A stretch of 64,000 bases of DNA from Algoriphagus sp. GTDB lineage: Bacteria > Bacteroidota > Bacteroidia > Cytophagales > Cyclobacteriaceae. The stretch's first letter is position 1. Each line of letters opens with the position of its first letter. Shown piece after piece: positions 36,767-45,324 of the stretch. The notes below the pieces were generated by a model. The model worked only from the letters and a program-made list of their open reading frames with translations, searched no databases and had not been told where the DNA came from. The stretch spans positions 1 to 64,000 of the forward strand of contig JAGXQZ010000011.1 of NCBI GenBank assembly GCA_018336015.1, read 5' to 3'. The translations under genes were made by a program, and so were the position numbers.

Positions 36767-37812
36767 CTGATGTTGAATTTTTCTCGGATATGGCGGAGTA
36801 GAGATTCCTGTTCATGAGGTGCAAATACAACCTGAATAGGCAGCGCAAAAATCGGAATTTCCTTCAATAATCCCTGTTTGGCCAAAAATTTAAGTTTGTC
36901 TGCATCTTTTTCAGTGGTGAGGATCACAGGCTTTTCGGAGACAAATCTGTCTCGGGATTGCAGGATTCGTTGAGCATCCTCCCGAGTGTAGTCATGGTGA
37001 TCACCAAATGAAAACTTCTCGACGACTATAAACGATCGCTGACAGAATTCCACAAAGAGTCGATCATCCGCCAAGCCGGAAATCAGGATGACAGTTGCAT
37101 TCATTTCCTGAGCCAAACCCACTATAGGGTAAGGCTCGCCATAGCCTATCGATGAAAAATATACCGGCACTTGATCAGATGAATACTTGGCAATTTGTTC
37201 TAGGTATTCCATCTTAACCTGCGGAGGTAAGTCTTCAGGGCACTTTGTCACCACAAGGAGGTCTGCTCGTTGGGCACCTTGCCGAGATTCTCTAAGTCTT
37301 CCGGCCGGTAAAATATGGTCTTGAAAAAAAGGTTTATTATATGGAGTCAGCAGAATTTTATAATCAGAAGCGAGCCTTCGATGCTGGAAGGCATCATCTA
37401 AAATCACCAAGTCAATTTCATCAGCTATTTCCCGGATTTGATTCAAGGCATTAACCCGATCTTCGCCCACAAACACGGGAATTTCAGTCTGAAATTTGTT
37501 GAAAATCTGCAGGGGTTCATCTCCAAGTTGATCCGCTGTGCTGCCTGCTGTAGCTTGAATAAACCCTTTGGTTTTTCTCCCATAACCACGACTCAGGGTA
37601 GCAAGAGAAACTTCAGATTTTAGATTTTTGATCAAAAACTCCACCATTGGCGTCTTGCCCGTACCACCCACAGAGAGGTTGCCAACTACCAGCGTGGGAA
37701 TGGGGGATTTGAAACTTTTCAGAATTCCTCTTTCATACAAGAAATTTCTGCACGCCGTGATGAAGCGAAAAAGCAAGGAAAAGGGTAGTAGAAAAACTGA
37801 ATACCAAGCCAT
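36763..37812 (-). CDS. lpxK: Tetraacyldisaccharide 4'-kinase LpxK
   Basis: This 349-residue inner-membrane-bound kinase adds the 4'-phosphate in lipid A synthesis. The N-terminal hydrophobic segment (MAWYSVFLLPFSLLFRFITA) anchors it, and the P-loop is GNLSVGGTGKTPMVEFLI near residue 45. LSRGYGRKTKG, then DEPLQI and VILDDAFQHRRL are lpxK signatures. It is the first gene of a two-gene operon with the porin (4-base overlap), an outer-membrane biogenesis pairing. It is divergent from the Nif3 gene with a 39-bp gap. Confidence 0.95.
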   Translation of the reverse strand: MAWYSVFLLPFSLLFRFITACRNFLYERGILKSFKSPIPTLVVGNLSVGGTGKTPMVEFLIKNLKSEVSLATLSRGYGRKTKGFIQATAGSTADQLGDEPLQIFNKFQTEIPVFVGEDRVNALNQIREIADEIDLVILDDAFQHRRLASDYKILLTPYNKPFFQDHILPAGRLRESRQGAQRADLLVVTKCPEDLPPQVKMEYLEQIAKYSSDQVPVYFSSIGYGEPYPIVGLAQEMNATVILISGLADDRLFVEFCQRSFIVVEKFSFGDHHDYTREDAQRILQSRDRFVSEKPVILTTEKDADKLKFLAKQGLLKEIPIFALPIQVVFAPHEQESLLRHIREKFNIR

Positions 37813-37825
37813 CAGGCAGAATTGC

Positions 37826-37833
37826 TATTTTTG
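37826..37833 (+). promoter_or_regulatory. Possible -7 box of the Nif3 gene
   Basis: TATTTTTG matches TAnnTTTG, 18 bp before the ATG at 37852. No TTG is found near -33. The gap to the divergent lpxK is only 39 bp, so the two promoters must overlap each other or the genes. Confidence 0.4.
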
Positions 37834-37851
37834 ACCAAATAAAAGAAAAAT

Positions 37852-38952
37852 ATGGGATACCGAATCCAGGATGTGATTTCCTTTCTCGAGCAATTGGCAC
37901 CTCCCGCCTATCAGGAAAGCTACGATAATGCCACGCTCATCTGTGGAAACCGTGGAGATCTACTCACAGGCATCCTCTGTACGCTGGATTGTACAGAAGA
38001 TGTGGTAGATGAAGCTATCGCCTTAGGCGCAAATTTGATCGTAGCCCACCACCCCATTGTTTTCAAAGGCCTAAAAAGTCTGACAGGCAAAAATTATGTG
38101 GAGCGGACTGTGATAAAGGCGATCAAGAAGGATATCGCGATCTATGCTATCCATACCAACCTCGATCATGTGGCAACGGGAGTTAACAAAAAAATCGCCG
38201 ACCGACTTGGACTGATACAAACACAAATCCTCCAACCTAAAAAGCAACTCCTTAGTAAGCTTGAGTTTTTTGTTCCGATGGATGACAAAGATCGGGTGCT
38301 CCAAGCCATTTTTGAAGCAGGTGCAGGTCACATCGGAGAATATAAAGATTGCTCATTCCAAGTAGAAGGCTTGGGAACGTACACCCCATCAGAAAAAGCC
38401 AATCCTCACCTTGGCGAGCGCGGAATTCCTCATCAGGAGCCGGAAACAAGAATTGAAGTGATTCTTCCATCACATTTAGGGGGAAAAATCATCCAAGCAA
38501 TGAAAAAAAATCATCCCTACGAGGAGGTGGCTTATTTCTTGACTACTTTGGAAAATGTCCATCAGGAGGTAGGTGCCGGGATGATCGGAGAGCTACCTGT
38601 AGGGCTATCAGGAGATGATTTTTTGAGCCATTTGAAAAGCGCAATGAACCTCCAAATCATCAAGCATACGGCACTGATCAATAGGCCAATAAAAAAGGTG
38701 GCAGTATGCGGAGGAGCAGGCATATTTTTACTTGCTGATGCCAAGCGGGCAGGTGCTGATACCTTTGTGACATCAGATATCAAATACCACGAATTCTTCG
38801 ATGCAGAGGGGCAATTGGTACTCTGTGACATCGGGCATTATGAGAGCGAAATTTTCACAAAAGATTTATTAGCCGAATTTTTGTCACAAAATTTTCCTAA
38901 TATTGCACTCTATTTGACAAAAGTAGTTACTAATCCCACATCCTACCGATAG
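37852..38952 (+). CDS. Nif3/YbgI-family dinuclear-metal protein
   Basis: This 366-residue protein of the NIF3 family is often annotated as a GTP cyclohydrolase I type 2 homologue. It has the metal-binding LIVAHHPIVFKGLKSL and AIHTNLDHVATGVN motifs in the N-terminal half and KVAVCGGAG, with SDIKYHEFFDA, in the C-terminal half. The region around residues 130-235 (FFVPMDDKDRVLQAIFEAGA) is the PII-like insert seen in longer members. Biochemical function is unsettled. It is separated by 3 bp from the zinc-ribbon gene, an arrangement common in Bacteroidota and suggesting a shared role. Confidence 0.92.
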   Translation: MGYRIQDVISFLEQLAPPAYQESYDNATLICGNRGDLLTGILCTLDCTEDVVDEAIALGANLIVAHHPIVFKGLKSLTGKNYVERTVIKAIKKDIAIYAIHTNLDHVATGVNKKIADRLGLIQTQILQPKKQLLSKLEFFVPMDDKDRVLQAIFEAGAGHIGEYKDCSFQVEGLGTYTPSEKANPHLGERGIPHQEPETRIEVILPSHLGGKIIQAMKKNHPYEEVAYFLTTLENVHQEVGAGMIGELPVGLSGDDFLSHLKSAMNLQIIKHTALINRPIKKVAVCGGAGIFLLADAKRAGADTFVTSDIKYHEFFDAEGQLVLCDIGHYESEIFTKDLLAEFLSQNFPNIALYLTKVVTNPTSYR

Positions 38953-38955
38953 TAC

Positions 38956-39726
38956 ATGGAAAGTACAGTAGCACAGAAACTCGAAGCTATCTACAACCTT
39001 CAACTTATAGATTCAAGACTAGATGCCATCGTAAAAGTAAGAGGAGCCCTTCCTGAAGAAGTTCAAGACCTCGAAGACGAGATAGCAGGCTACGGAACTC
39101 GACTCGAAAAATTCAAAAGAGATATTGAAGCTTTTGAGGATGACATCAAGCGGTACAAGGAAAACATCAAAGAATCTGAGAAACTGATCAAAAAGTATCA
39201 GGAGCAACAGATGAATGTTCGCAATAACCGCGAATACGATGCGATCACCAAAGAACTTGAATTGCAAGATCTTGAAATTCAAGTATCCAAAAAGAAAATT
39301 GCGGAAGCCGGAGTAAAAATTGACAGCAAGAAAGCAGATCTTGAGGAGTTGTCTAATTTGATGAAAGACCGTCAAAAGGATCTTGATCTGAAAAAAGACG
39401 AGCTCTCCACTATCGTAGCTGAAAGCGAATCGGAAGAATCAAAACTCAGAGCTGAAAAAGAAAAAGCGGCTAAGAAAGTAGAAGATAGACTCATCAAATC
39501 CTACACTAAAATCCGAGCTAATGCTAAAAATGGATTGGCAGTAGTAATGGTAAAAAGAGGTGCTTGCGGAGGTTGCTTCAACACTGTACCGCCTCAAAGA
39601 CAAGCAGATATCAGAGAAAAGAAAAAGCTCATTGTCTGCGAACATTGCGGAAGAATCCTGGCAGGTGTTGAAGATGAAATTGAAGACGAAACTGTAAAGA
39701 CAAAGCGAAGAACCGCTAAAGCATAA
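38956..39726 (+). CDS. Coiled-coil protein with C4 zinc ribbon
   Basis: This 256-residue protein has a long coiled coil (about residues 20-180, rich in Glu/Lys/Leu heptads such as DLEDEIAGYGTRLEKFKRD). A C4-type zinc ribbon follows with CGGC in KRGACGGCFNTVPPQ and CEHC in LIVCEHCGRIL. It belongs to the CT398-like/zf-RING_7 group, whose role is unknown. It starts 3 bp after the Nif3 stop and ends at a strong terminator, closing the operon. Confidence 0.92.
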   Translation: MESTVAQKLEAIYNLQLIDSRLDAIVKVRGALPEEVQDLEDEIAGYGTRLEKFKRDIEAFEDDIKRYKENIKESEKLIKKYQEQQMNVRNNREYDAITKELELQDLEIQVSKKKIAEAGVKIDSKKADLEELSNLMKDRQKDLDLKKDELSTIVAESESEESKLRAEKEKAAKKVEDRLIKSYTKIRANAKNGLAVVMVKRGACGGCFNTVPPQRQADIREKKKLIVCEHCGRILAGVEDEIEDETVKTKRRTAKA

Positions 39727-39730
39727 CTAA

Positions 39731-39764
39731 CAAAAAGGTCTCTGAAAATTCAGAGACCTTTTTG
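39731..39764 (+). terminator. Terminator after the zinc-ribbon gene
   Basis: A 15-bp stem, CAAAAAGGTCTCTGA and its complement, closes a 4-base loop and ends in a five-T run (39759-39763). It lies 5 bp past the stop at 39726. Confidence 0.9.
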
Positions 39765-39814
39765 TTTGCAAACAATTTTGCCTTTTCGGACTTTTTATAC
39801 CTATATTCAAAGCG

Positions 39815-40237
39815 ATGAAAAAGTTGGCAATATTGGTAGTTCTGACATTATGCTGCTTCACGGGATTTGCTAAAGATCCTGAATCGAAAACTTTTTTGGC
39901 ACTTTTTAAGTCTTCCGAATTAAAAGAACATAAGACCAATATCAAGTCGATTGAAAATCAGTTTTCTCCTTTCTTCTCGACCAAAACCTACGATGGTAAT
40001 TCAGAATTGGCACTGATTATCGAAATTCCATCTTGTGAATTTGATGCATGCTTCTTGGGAGAGTTTTTGGTCAATCTTGGAGACGGACAAAAAGTTCAAC
40101 TTCAAAATCTGGCATTCAGATTATTCGATCTTTCAGAAAACCAACTGCTACACCAAACCTACCTTGCCATGTACGAGGAAAGCCTTCTCCAAAAGAAGAA
40201 GACTTCCAAAGCTACAAAAGCTACTTCACAGCCCTGA
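39815..40237 (+). CDS. Exported hypothetical protein
   Basis: This 140-residue protein has a clear signal peptide (MKKLAILVVLTLCCFTGFAK). The mature part is about 120 residues with two close cysteines (PSCEFDACFLGEF), which could form a disulfide in the periplasm, and a basic Lys/Thr-rich tail (KKKTSKATKATSQP). I do not recognise a family. Its last 17 bp overlap the end of the convergent phosphatase gene. Confidence 0.75.
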   Translation: MKKLAILVVLTLCCFTGFAKDPESKTFLALFKSSELKEHKTNIKSIENQFSPFFSTKTYDGNSELALIIEIPSCEFDACFLGEFLVNLGDGQKVQLQNLAFRLFDLSENQLLHQTYLAMYEESLLQKKKTSKATKATSQP

Positions 40238-40844
40238 GGTGCTCCTGATCATTGAATTTTTTGACTTCAAACACATCATCCTCAGACTCTTCCAATAAAT
40301 AAAGACACAAATTATTGTGCTCGTATTGGTCCATGTCCCTCAGGTCAGTTTTCAGAATCAAACTCAGGAAAATCCTCATCGCCCGTCCATGCATGCAAAC
40401 TAGGATTGTTTCTCCTGGTCCTGAAAGCACAATATCAATCCCTCTTTTCATCCGTATTGCTACAGTATTTGGACTTTCCCCTCCAGCGATGGCATAGTCC
40501 AAGTTACCTTGCTGCCACTGGTGGAGCATGTGTCGGTAGTACTCCCCTTCCTCAGGAGTCATTGGCGTACCTTCATAATCTCCCCAAGAGATCTCATTGA
40601 GTTCGCTCAAAGCTCGGGTAGAAATCCCCAGATCAATAAAACCTTGGATAGATTGCTTGGTCCGAATCAAGGCAGTATGGTAAATCTGGTCAAATTCAAC
40701 TTCCTTATACGCTTCAAAAAATGCCTGAGCCTGGGCTCTTCCTGTAGCATTGATCGGAGCATCTATACCACTTCCTTGAACTACTCCTTGAAGGTTGTAA
40801 TCAGTTTGTCCGTGTCTGACGAGGTAAATTTTTTTTCGGTTCAA
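40221..40844 (-). CDS. Histidine phosphatase family protein
   Basis: This 207-residue protein has the phosphoglycerate-mutase-like fold: RHG at residues 10-12 (IYLVRHGQTDYN) with the phosphorylated His, IYHTALIRTKQSIQ (Arg), ELNEISWGDYEG (Glu) and the late VCMHGRAMRIF (second catalytic His). The G-x-x-Q-G-x-x-D segment in QGVVQGSGIDAPINATGRAQ fits small-molecule phosphatases. The substrate is unknown. It is divergent from the thioesterase-men operon with a 53-bp gap. Its 3' end overlaps the convergent hypothetical gene. Confidence 0.92.
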   Translation of the reverse strand: MNRKKIYLVRHGQTDYNLQGVVQGSGIDAPINATGRAQAQAFFEAYKEVEFDQIYHTALIRTKQSIQGFIDLGISTRALSELNEISWGDYEGTPMTPEEGEYYRHMLHQWQQGNLDYAIAGGESPNTVAIRMKRGIDIVLSGPGETILVCMHGRAMRIFLSLILKTDLRDMDQYEHNNLCLYLLEESEDDVFEVKKFNDQEHLRAVK

Positions 40845-40851
40845 GTTTCTT

Positions 40852-40859
40852 TATTTTTG
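40852..40859 (+). promoter_or_regulatory. Possible -7 box of the men operon
   Basis: TATTTTTG matches TAnnTTTG, 38 bp before the ATG at 40898. There is no TTG at -33 but a T-rich run. This is a partial promoter for thioesterase-menF-menD. Confidence 0.4.
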
Positions 40860-40897
40860 TCCAAAGCCCAAATAAACTTCATTTAGCCCAGATATTA

Positions 40898-41320
40898 ATG
40901 GTTTTTGTGAGCATTCCCACCCTTGAGCAATTGAATACCACACGGAGACCTTCTATGGTGGATCATCTGGGGATTGAATTCACTGCGATCGGAGAAGATT
41001 TTTTGGAAGGCAAAATGCCCGTAGACCATCGAACCATCCAACCTTATGGCTTGTTACACGGGGGTGCTAGCGTTGCTTTGGCTGAAACTCTTGGTAGCGT
41101 GGCAGCTTCATTGACTTTAGATTTGGAGAAGCAAGTATGTGTGGGATTGGAGATCAATGCCAACCATCTCAAATCAGTAAAAGAAGGGCAAGTAAAAGGC
41201 GTAGCAAAACCTGTTCACTTGGGTAAATCCACCCAAGTTTGGGAAATTAAAATCTACAACGAAGCCGAACAATTGTGCTGTATCAGCAGGATTACGATGG
41301 CGATTTTGGATAAAAAATGA
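40898..41320 (+). CDS. Hotdog thioesterase, probable DHNA-CoA hydrolase
   Basis: This 140-residue single-domain hotdog protein has the catalytic signature RTIQPYGLLHGGASVALAET (Gln, Gly-Gly and Glu) of the PaaI/EntH-like group. It overlaps menF by four bases, so it is translationally coupled to the menaquinone genes. By position it is the likely 1,4-dihydroxy-2-naphthoyl-CoA hydrolase (MenI function), acting after MenB. The assignment rests on context, since the fold alone does not fix the substrate. Confidence 0.8.
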   Translation: MVFVSIPTLEQLNTTRRPSMVDHLGIEFTAIGEDFLEGKMPVDHRTIQPYGLLHGGASVALAETLGSVAASLTLDLEKQVCVGLEINANHLKSVKEGQVKGVAKPVHLGKSTQVWEIKIYNEAEQLCCISRITMAILDKK

Positions 41321-42531
41321 ATTTGACCGAGACGATTACTTCTATAACTCAAGAAGAGACTATCAAATCCCTGGTCTTTCATGGGCTTCAATCGGGAGGT
41401 GCTTTTGCCCTTTGGAGAAAACCAAAAACTCAGACCATCGAGTTTATTCTGGATGAAAATCAAGAAACCCATCGAATCGGACTTACCTTGGAAGAATTGC
41501 CAGCAGGTTTTGTGGTGCATCCGTTTGCTGATCAGGAGGACAAAAAAGCCTTTTTCATTCAAGCCAGCCAGTATTTCAAATTCAATCTGGAAGAACCCAT
41601 CTCGGCCGAGGAACTTCCGGTTTGGTTACAATCCAGTATCAGTCAACTTGATGGCAGCACAGAAAAAGTAGAAAAACTGCTGAGAGTTCGTTCGGTTGGC
41701 TCAACCAAAACACCTATTCAAGGATCTAGTAAAGAGTCATTTATCCAACTTGTTGATCAAGGTATTGAGGCTATTTCCTCGGGAATACTTGAAAAGATTG
41801 TACCTGCAAGAACCAAAGTATTTGACCTTCCCAAAGGATTTGACCTTGGGAAAACCATATTGAAACTTATCCAGTCCTACCCCAATTCCTTTGTCAATTT
41901 CTTCCACATTCCTCAGGTTGGAACTTGGATGGGAGCAAGTCCTGAAGTATTGATCGAAACCAAAGGTGACTTTTTCTACACCATGGCTTTGGCGGGAACG
42001 CAAGCTGCGCAAGGTGATAATCCGCTCAAAGCTGCTGCCTGGACGCAAAAAGAAATCGAAGAGCAAGCATTGGTCTGCCGCTATATTGTGGATTGCTTCA
42101 AAAAGATCCGACTCAGAGAATACGAAGAGCACGGTCCCAAAACCATTTTAGCAGGCAATCTTCTTCACCTTAGAACTGACTTTAAGGTGAATATGAAAGC
42201 TACCGGCTTTTCGCAACTCGGCTCAGTGATGCTAGACTTACTTCACCCTACCTCCGCGGTATGTGGTATGCCGAGAAAAGCCGCACATGAGTTTTTACAG
42301 GAAAATGAAAGCTTTGACCGAAGCTTTTTCGCAGGATTCTTTGGACCTGTTAATATCGAATCAGAAACCTCCATTTATGTCAATCTTCGTACGGCTAACT
42401 TTCAGGAAAATCAGGTGATCCTCTTTGCAGGAGCAGGAGTCACCGAAGATTCAGATCCGGAAAAGGAATGGGAGGAGACGGATATGAAGTGTGAAATCAT
42501 TGGCAAATTCATCAAACATCCAAGCGCTTGA
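41317..42531 (+). CDS. menF: Isochorismate synthase MenF
   Basis: This 404-residue chorismate-binding enzyme converts chorismate to isochorismate, the first step of menaquinone synthesis. Typical segments are KIVPARTKVFDLPKGFD, MGASPEVLIETKGDFFYTMA, LAGTQAAQGDNPLKAAAWTQ and HPTSAVCGMPRKAAHEFL with the substrate-binding residues. It starts with an ATG overlapping the thioesterase stop and ends overlapping menD, so three genes are translated together. Confidence 0.92.
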   Translation: MNLTETITSITQEETIKSLVFHGLQSGGAFALWRKPKTQTIEFILDENQETHRIGLTLEELPAGFVVHPFADQEDKKAFFIQASQYFKFNLEEPISAEELPVWLQSSISQLDGSTEKVEKLLRVRSVGSTKTPIQGSSKESFIQLVDQGIEAISSGILEKIVPARTKVFDLPKGFDLGKTILKLIQSYPNSFVNFFHIPQVGTWMGASPEVLIETKGDFFYTMALAGTQAAQGDNPLKAAAWTQKEIEEQALVCRYIVDCFKKIRLREYEEHGPKTILAGNLLHLRTDFKVNMKATGFSQLGSVMLDLLHPTSAVCGMPRKAAHEFLQENESFDRSFFAGFFGPVNIESETSIYVNLRTANFQENQVILFAGAGVTEDSDPEKEWEETDMKCEIIGKFIKHPSA

Positions 42532-44213
42532 TCATACAGCCCATTCTCGATCTGGTGGCCATCTGCGCCCAAAAAGGAATCCAAAACGCCATTCTTTCCC
42601 CAGGTTCACGTTGTGCACCTTTAACTTTGGCATTTGCCAGACATCCTGAGATCCACTCAAGGACGATCTCTGACGAGCGGTCTGCAGCCTTTATTGCCTT
42701 GGGAATGGCGCAGCAGTTGGGGCAACCTGTGGTGTTGGTGTGCACTTCAGGGTCCGCAGCTTTGAATTATTTCCCTGCCATTTCAGAGGCGTTTTTCCAA
42801 CAGATTCCATTGCTCATTTTGACTGCGGATCGTCCTGCTGAGTGGATCGATCAATGGGATGGACAGACGATTTTCCAGGAAGAAGTCTATGGCAAGCATG
42901 TGAAAAAAACCTATCGATTCCCGGATTCTTTTGATCAAAAGGATCAAGTTTGGCATGCCGGGCGAATCGTGAATGAAGCGATCAACTTAAGCAAGCAATT
43001 TCCAGCAGGACCAGTCCACATCAATATTCCACTTCGAGAGCCATTTTATCCTACTGAGGGAGAAAAGTTTGAATACCCCGAAAAACCGAGAGAATTCACT
43101 ACAGTTTCCAGCCAAAGCCAACTTAGTGAAGAAAGTCTTAGGCACATTAAGAACCGACTTCAGGAAGTCAAGCGTTTGATGGTAGTTCCAGGTCAGCAAA
43201 AACCAAATCCCCAACTTCAAACCCTGCTAGATCAGCTTGCTAAAAGTAAAAATGTGGTGGTCGTAGCCGATACGATTTCCAATCTCCAAGGAGAGCAGAG
43301 CATATCCCTTCATGACCATTGGTTGGCGAATGAAAACCTTCATGGGGAATTGGCGCCGGATCTGGTGATTTCATTTGGCAAATCGGTGATTTCCAAATCG
43401 CTCAAGCAATTCCTCAGAAAGCAGGAAATATCCCATTGGCACATTCAGCCCGATGGCCAAGCTAAGGATACTTACCAGCAATTGACTCGGGTATTGGCTT
43501 GTTCGCCGATGGGCTTTTTCACTTGGCTTTCGCAAAACCTTCCGAATCAGGATAGCGACTTTGCTCAAACATGGATGAGTTTGGAGAAAAAGGTTCAGGC
43601 TGCTTTGCCCGGAGTTTTCGAATCGGTAGAATTTGGTGAATATCCGGCTTTGTATAACCTCCTGAAAAAAATCCCTCCCTTTTCGAAAATCCACCTGGCC
43701 AATTCCATGGCGGTGCGCTATGCGAATTTTCTTGGGAAACGAAATCAGGAAATCATTTGTAACCGAGGTACAAGTGGAATTGACGGAAGTAACAGTACAG
43801 CAGTAGGATGCACGTTTACGACCAAAGAACCGGTTACTTTGATCACGGGTGACATGGCGTTTTTCTACGACAGAAATGCCTTTTGGCACAACTACGCCAT
43901 GCCTAACCTGCGGATCGTGATTTTGAATAACCATGCAGGTGGAATTTTTAGATTGATCGATGGTCCTGCCAAGCAGCCTGAACTGGAAGAATTTTTTGAA
44001 ACACGGCAAAAGCTCAATGCCTCTCATTTGGCAGCAGAGTTTGGCTTTGAGTATCAGTTGATAAAGAATCAGGAGGAATTGGAAAAAGCCCTGGCTAACT
44101 TCTACGAACCAAGCTTAAAACCCAAAATCTTGGAAATCGAATCCTCCAGTCCTAAGAATGCCGAGATATTGAAGAAGGTGAAGGATATAGTGAAAAGGGT
44201 AATTGAGGAGTAA
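42528..44213 (+). CDS. menD: SEPHCHC synthase MenD
   Basis: This 561-residue thiamine-diphosphate enzyme condenses isochorismate with 2-oxoglutarate. The N-terminal pyrimidine-binding domain has NAILSPGSRCAPLTLAFARH and ISDERSAAFIALGMAQ (catalytic Glu); the C-terminal domain has RGTSGIDGSNSTAVG, ITGDMAFFYDRNAFW and VILNNHAGGIFR (cofactor-binding). The start is a TTG at 42528 that overlaps the menF stop (TTGA). No in-frame ATG precedes it, and the N-terminus (MIIQPILDLVAICAQKGIQ) matches the family. Transcription ends at the hairpin 44407-44434. Confidence 0.95.
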   Translation: MIIQPILDLVAICAQKGIQNAILSPGSRCAPLTLAFARHPEIHSRTISDERSAAFIALGMAQQLGQPVVLVCTSGSAALNYFPAISEAFFQQIPLLILTADRPAEWIDQWDGQTIFQEEVYGKHVKKTYRFPDSFDQKDQVWHAGRIVNEAINLSKQFPAGPVHINIPLREPFYPTEGEKFEYPEKPREFTTVSSQSQLSEESLRHIKNRLQEVKRLMVVPGQQKPNPQLQTLLDQLAKSKNVVVVADTISNLQGEQSISLHDHWLANENLHGELAPDLVISFGKSVISKSLKQFLRKQEISHWHIQPDGQAKDTYQQLTRVLACSPMGFFTWLSQNLPNQDSDFAQTWMSLEKKVQAALPGVFESVEFGEYPALYNLLKKIPPFSKIHLANSMAVRYANFLGKRNQEIICNRGTSGIDGSNSTAVGCTFTTKEPVTLITGDMAFFYDRNAFWHNYAMPNLRIVILNNHAGGIFRLIDGPAKQPELEEFFETRQKLNASHLAAEFGFEYQLIKNQEELEKALANFYEPSLKPKILEIESSSPKNAEILKKVKDIVKRVIEE

Positions 44214-44396
44214 AAAGACCCTAGACTAAAAACATTAGATTCAAGACTGAATCCAATTCATAGGCTAAAATACTTTTCAACATCCCTTTACATATAAAGA
44301 AAAAATGTAGTAGACAATTTGGGAGGCTTTGGAATCAAGAAGACCTTTGGATTAACAAAATTTTTAATTTTCTAAATCCACTTAATGGTTTAAAAA

Positions 44397-45182
44397 TCAA
44401 TAACTATCGGGAGAAGTGCTTCTCCCGATTTTTTGTATGAAATAAATCATTATCCCCAACTGGCCGATTTCAAAGAAAGTCATAGGTACGAGGCCAAATA
44501 CCACTCCAAATCCTGAAAAAATCAGAATCCCTGCGATCAAACCTAGGGCACCAATGACCTGGCCTAGTCCATATTTCAGATTTTTATACCCAAAATAACT
44601 TGCTCCAAGAAAAGCATAGCCCAAGCCAAATGCTTCAAACTTAATCCAGTAATAATCCTCGATACTGAGAAGGGAGGTATGCAGCGCAATCAAATCTGCT
44701 GAATACATCAACAGATTAAAACCGATCATGACCCAAAGGGCGATTTTCAAATACTTGTTTGGATAAAATCGCTCTAATCCGAGCAATCCTAGCAAAAAGC
44801 CAACATAGCTAAAAAAGGTGATCAATTTCACTCCGGTAAAGCCTGTTTTATCGGATACAAAACCATCTTCTATCCATTCATATTCCCAACCGATTTCAAA
44901 AAAAGCAATGAAAAAATAGAGTAAGCCCGAAGCGAATGCGAAGTACAGATAGGATGGCACTTTCCTCTCCTCATCGGTAAAACTACTTTTCACTTCTTCC
45001 CATTGAAAATCCAAGGCCTCAAAAAGCGCCTTGATTGTGTAACTTCTCGGAGTCACTTCTCCTGCTTCGATCCGCTGAATGGTGCGGACGTTCAAGTTGC
45101 ATTTTTCGACTAGCTCCTCTTGCGTGAGCCCTTTGGCTTTTCTCAGTTCTGAGATTTTCCTGCCCAATTCTGGTTGCTTCAT
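44397..45182 (-). CDS. HTH-XRE regulator fused to a membrane domain
   Basis: This 261-residue protein has an N-terminal Cro/C1-type helix-turn-helix (residues about 5-60: GRKISELRKAKGLTQEELVE, NVRTIQRIEAGEVTPRSYT). Six hydrophobic spans follow (for example LYFAFASGLLYFFIAFFEIG, LITFFSYVGFLLGLLGLERF, VIGALGLIAGILIFSGFGVV). A DNA-binding domain tethered to the membrane points to a sensor of membrane state, but its target is unknown. An ATG at 45209 would add nine residues; MKQPELGRK at 45182 is preferred because the HTH begins there. The final residues (IGRSTSPDSY) are encoded by the stem of the men terminator. Confidence 0.85.
   Translation of the reverse strand: MKQPELGRKISELRKAKGLTQEELVEKCNLNVRTIQRIEAGEVTPRSYTIKALFEALDFQWEEVKSSFTDEERKVPSYLYFAFASGLLYFFIAFFEIGWEYEWIEDGFVSDKTGFTGVKLITFFSYVGFLLGLLGLERFYPNKYLKIALWVMIGFNLLMYSADLIALHTSLLSIEDYYWIKFEAFGLGYAFLGASYFGYKNLKYGLGQVIGALGLIAGILIFSGFGVVFGLVPMTFFEIGQLGIMIYFIQKIGRSTSPDSY
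44407..44434 (+). terminator. men-operon terminator lying in the opposing gene
   Basis: A 10-bp stem, TCGGGAGAAG (44407-44416) with CTTCTCCCGA (44419-44428) and a TG loop, is followed on the plus strand by six T (44429-44434). It serves the men operon, 193 bp after the menD stop. The same bases encode the last residues of the HTH-membrane gene on the minus strand. Confidence 0.8.
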
Positions 45183-45324
45183 TGTGAATTGTGTTTGTGA
45201 TTTAACCATGGCAAGATCTCAGATTAGATTTTTTGTTGGACCGAAATGAGGGCGGAATTAACCCGACATTTGGACGGCATTTATTCAAAAATAGGTTTTT
45301 CGGCTTCTATCAAGTCTTTTTCTT

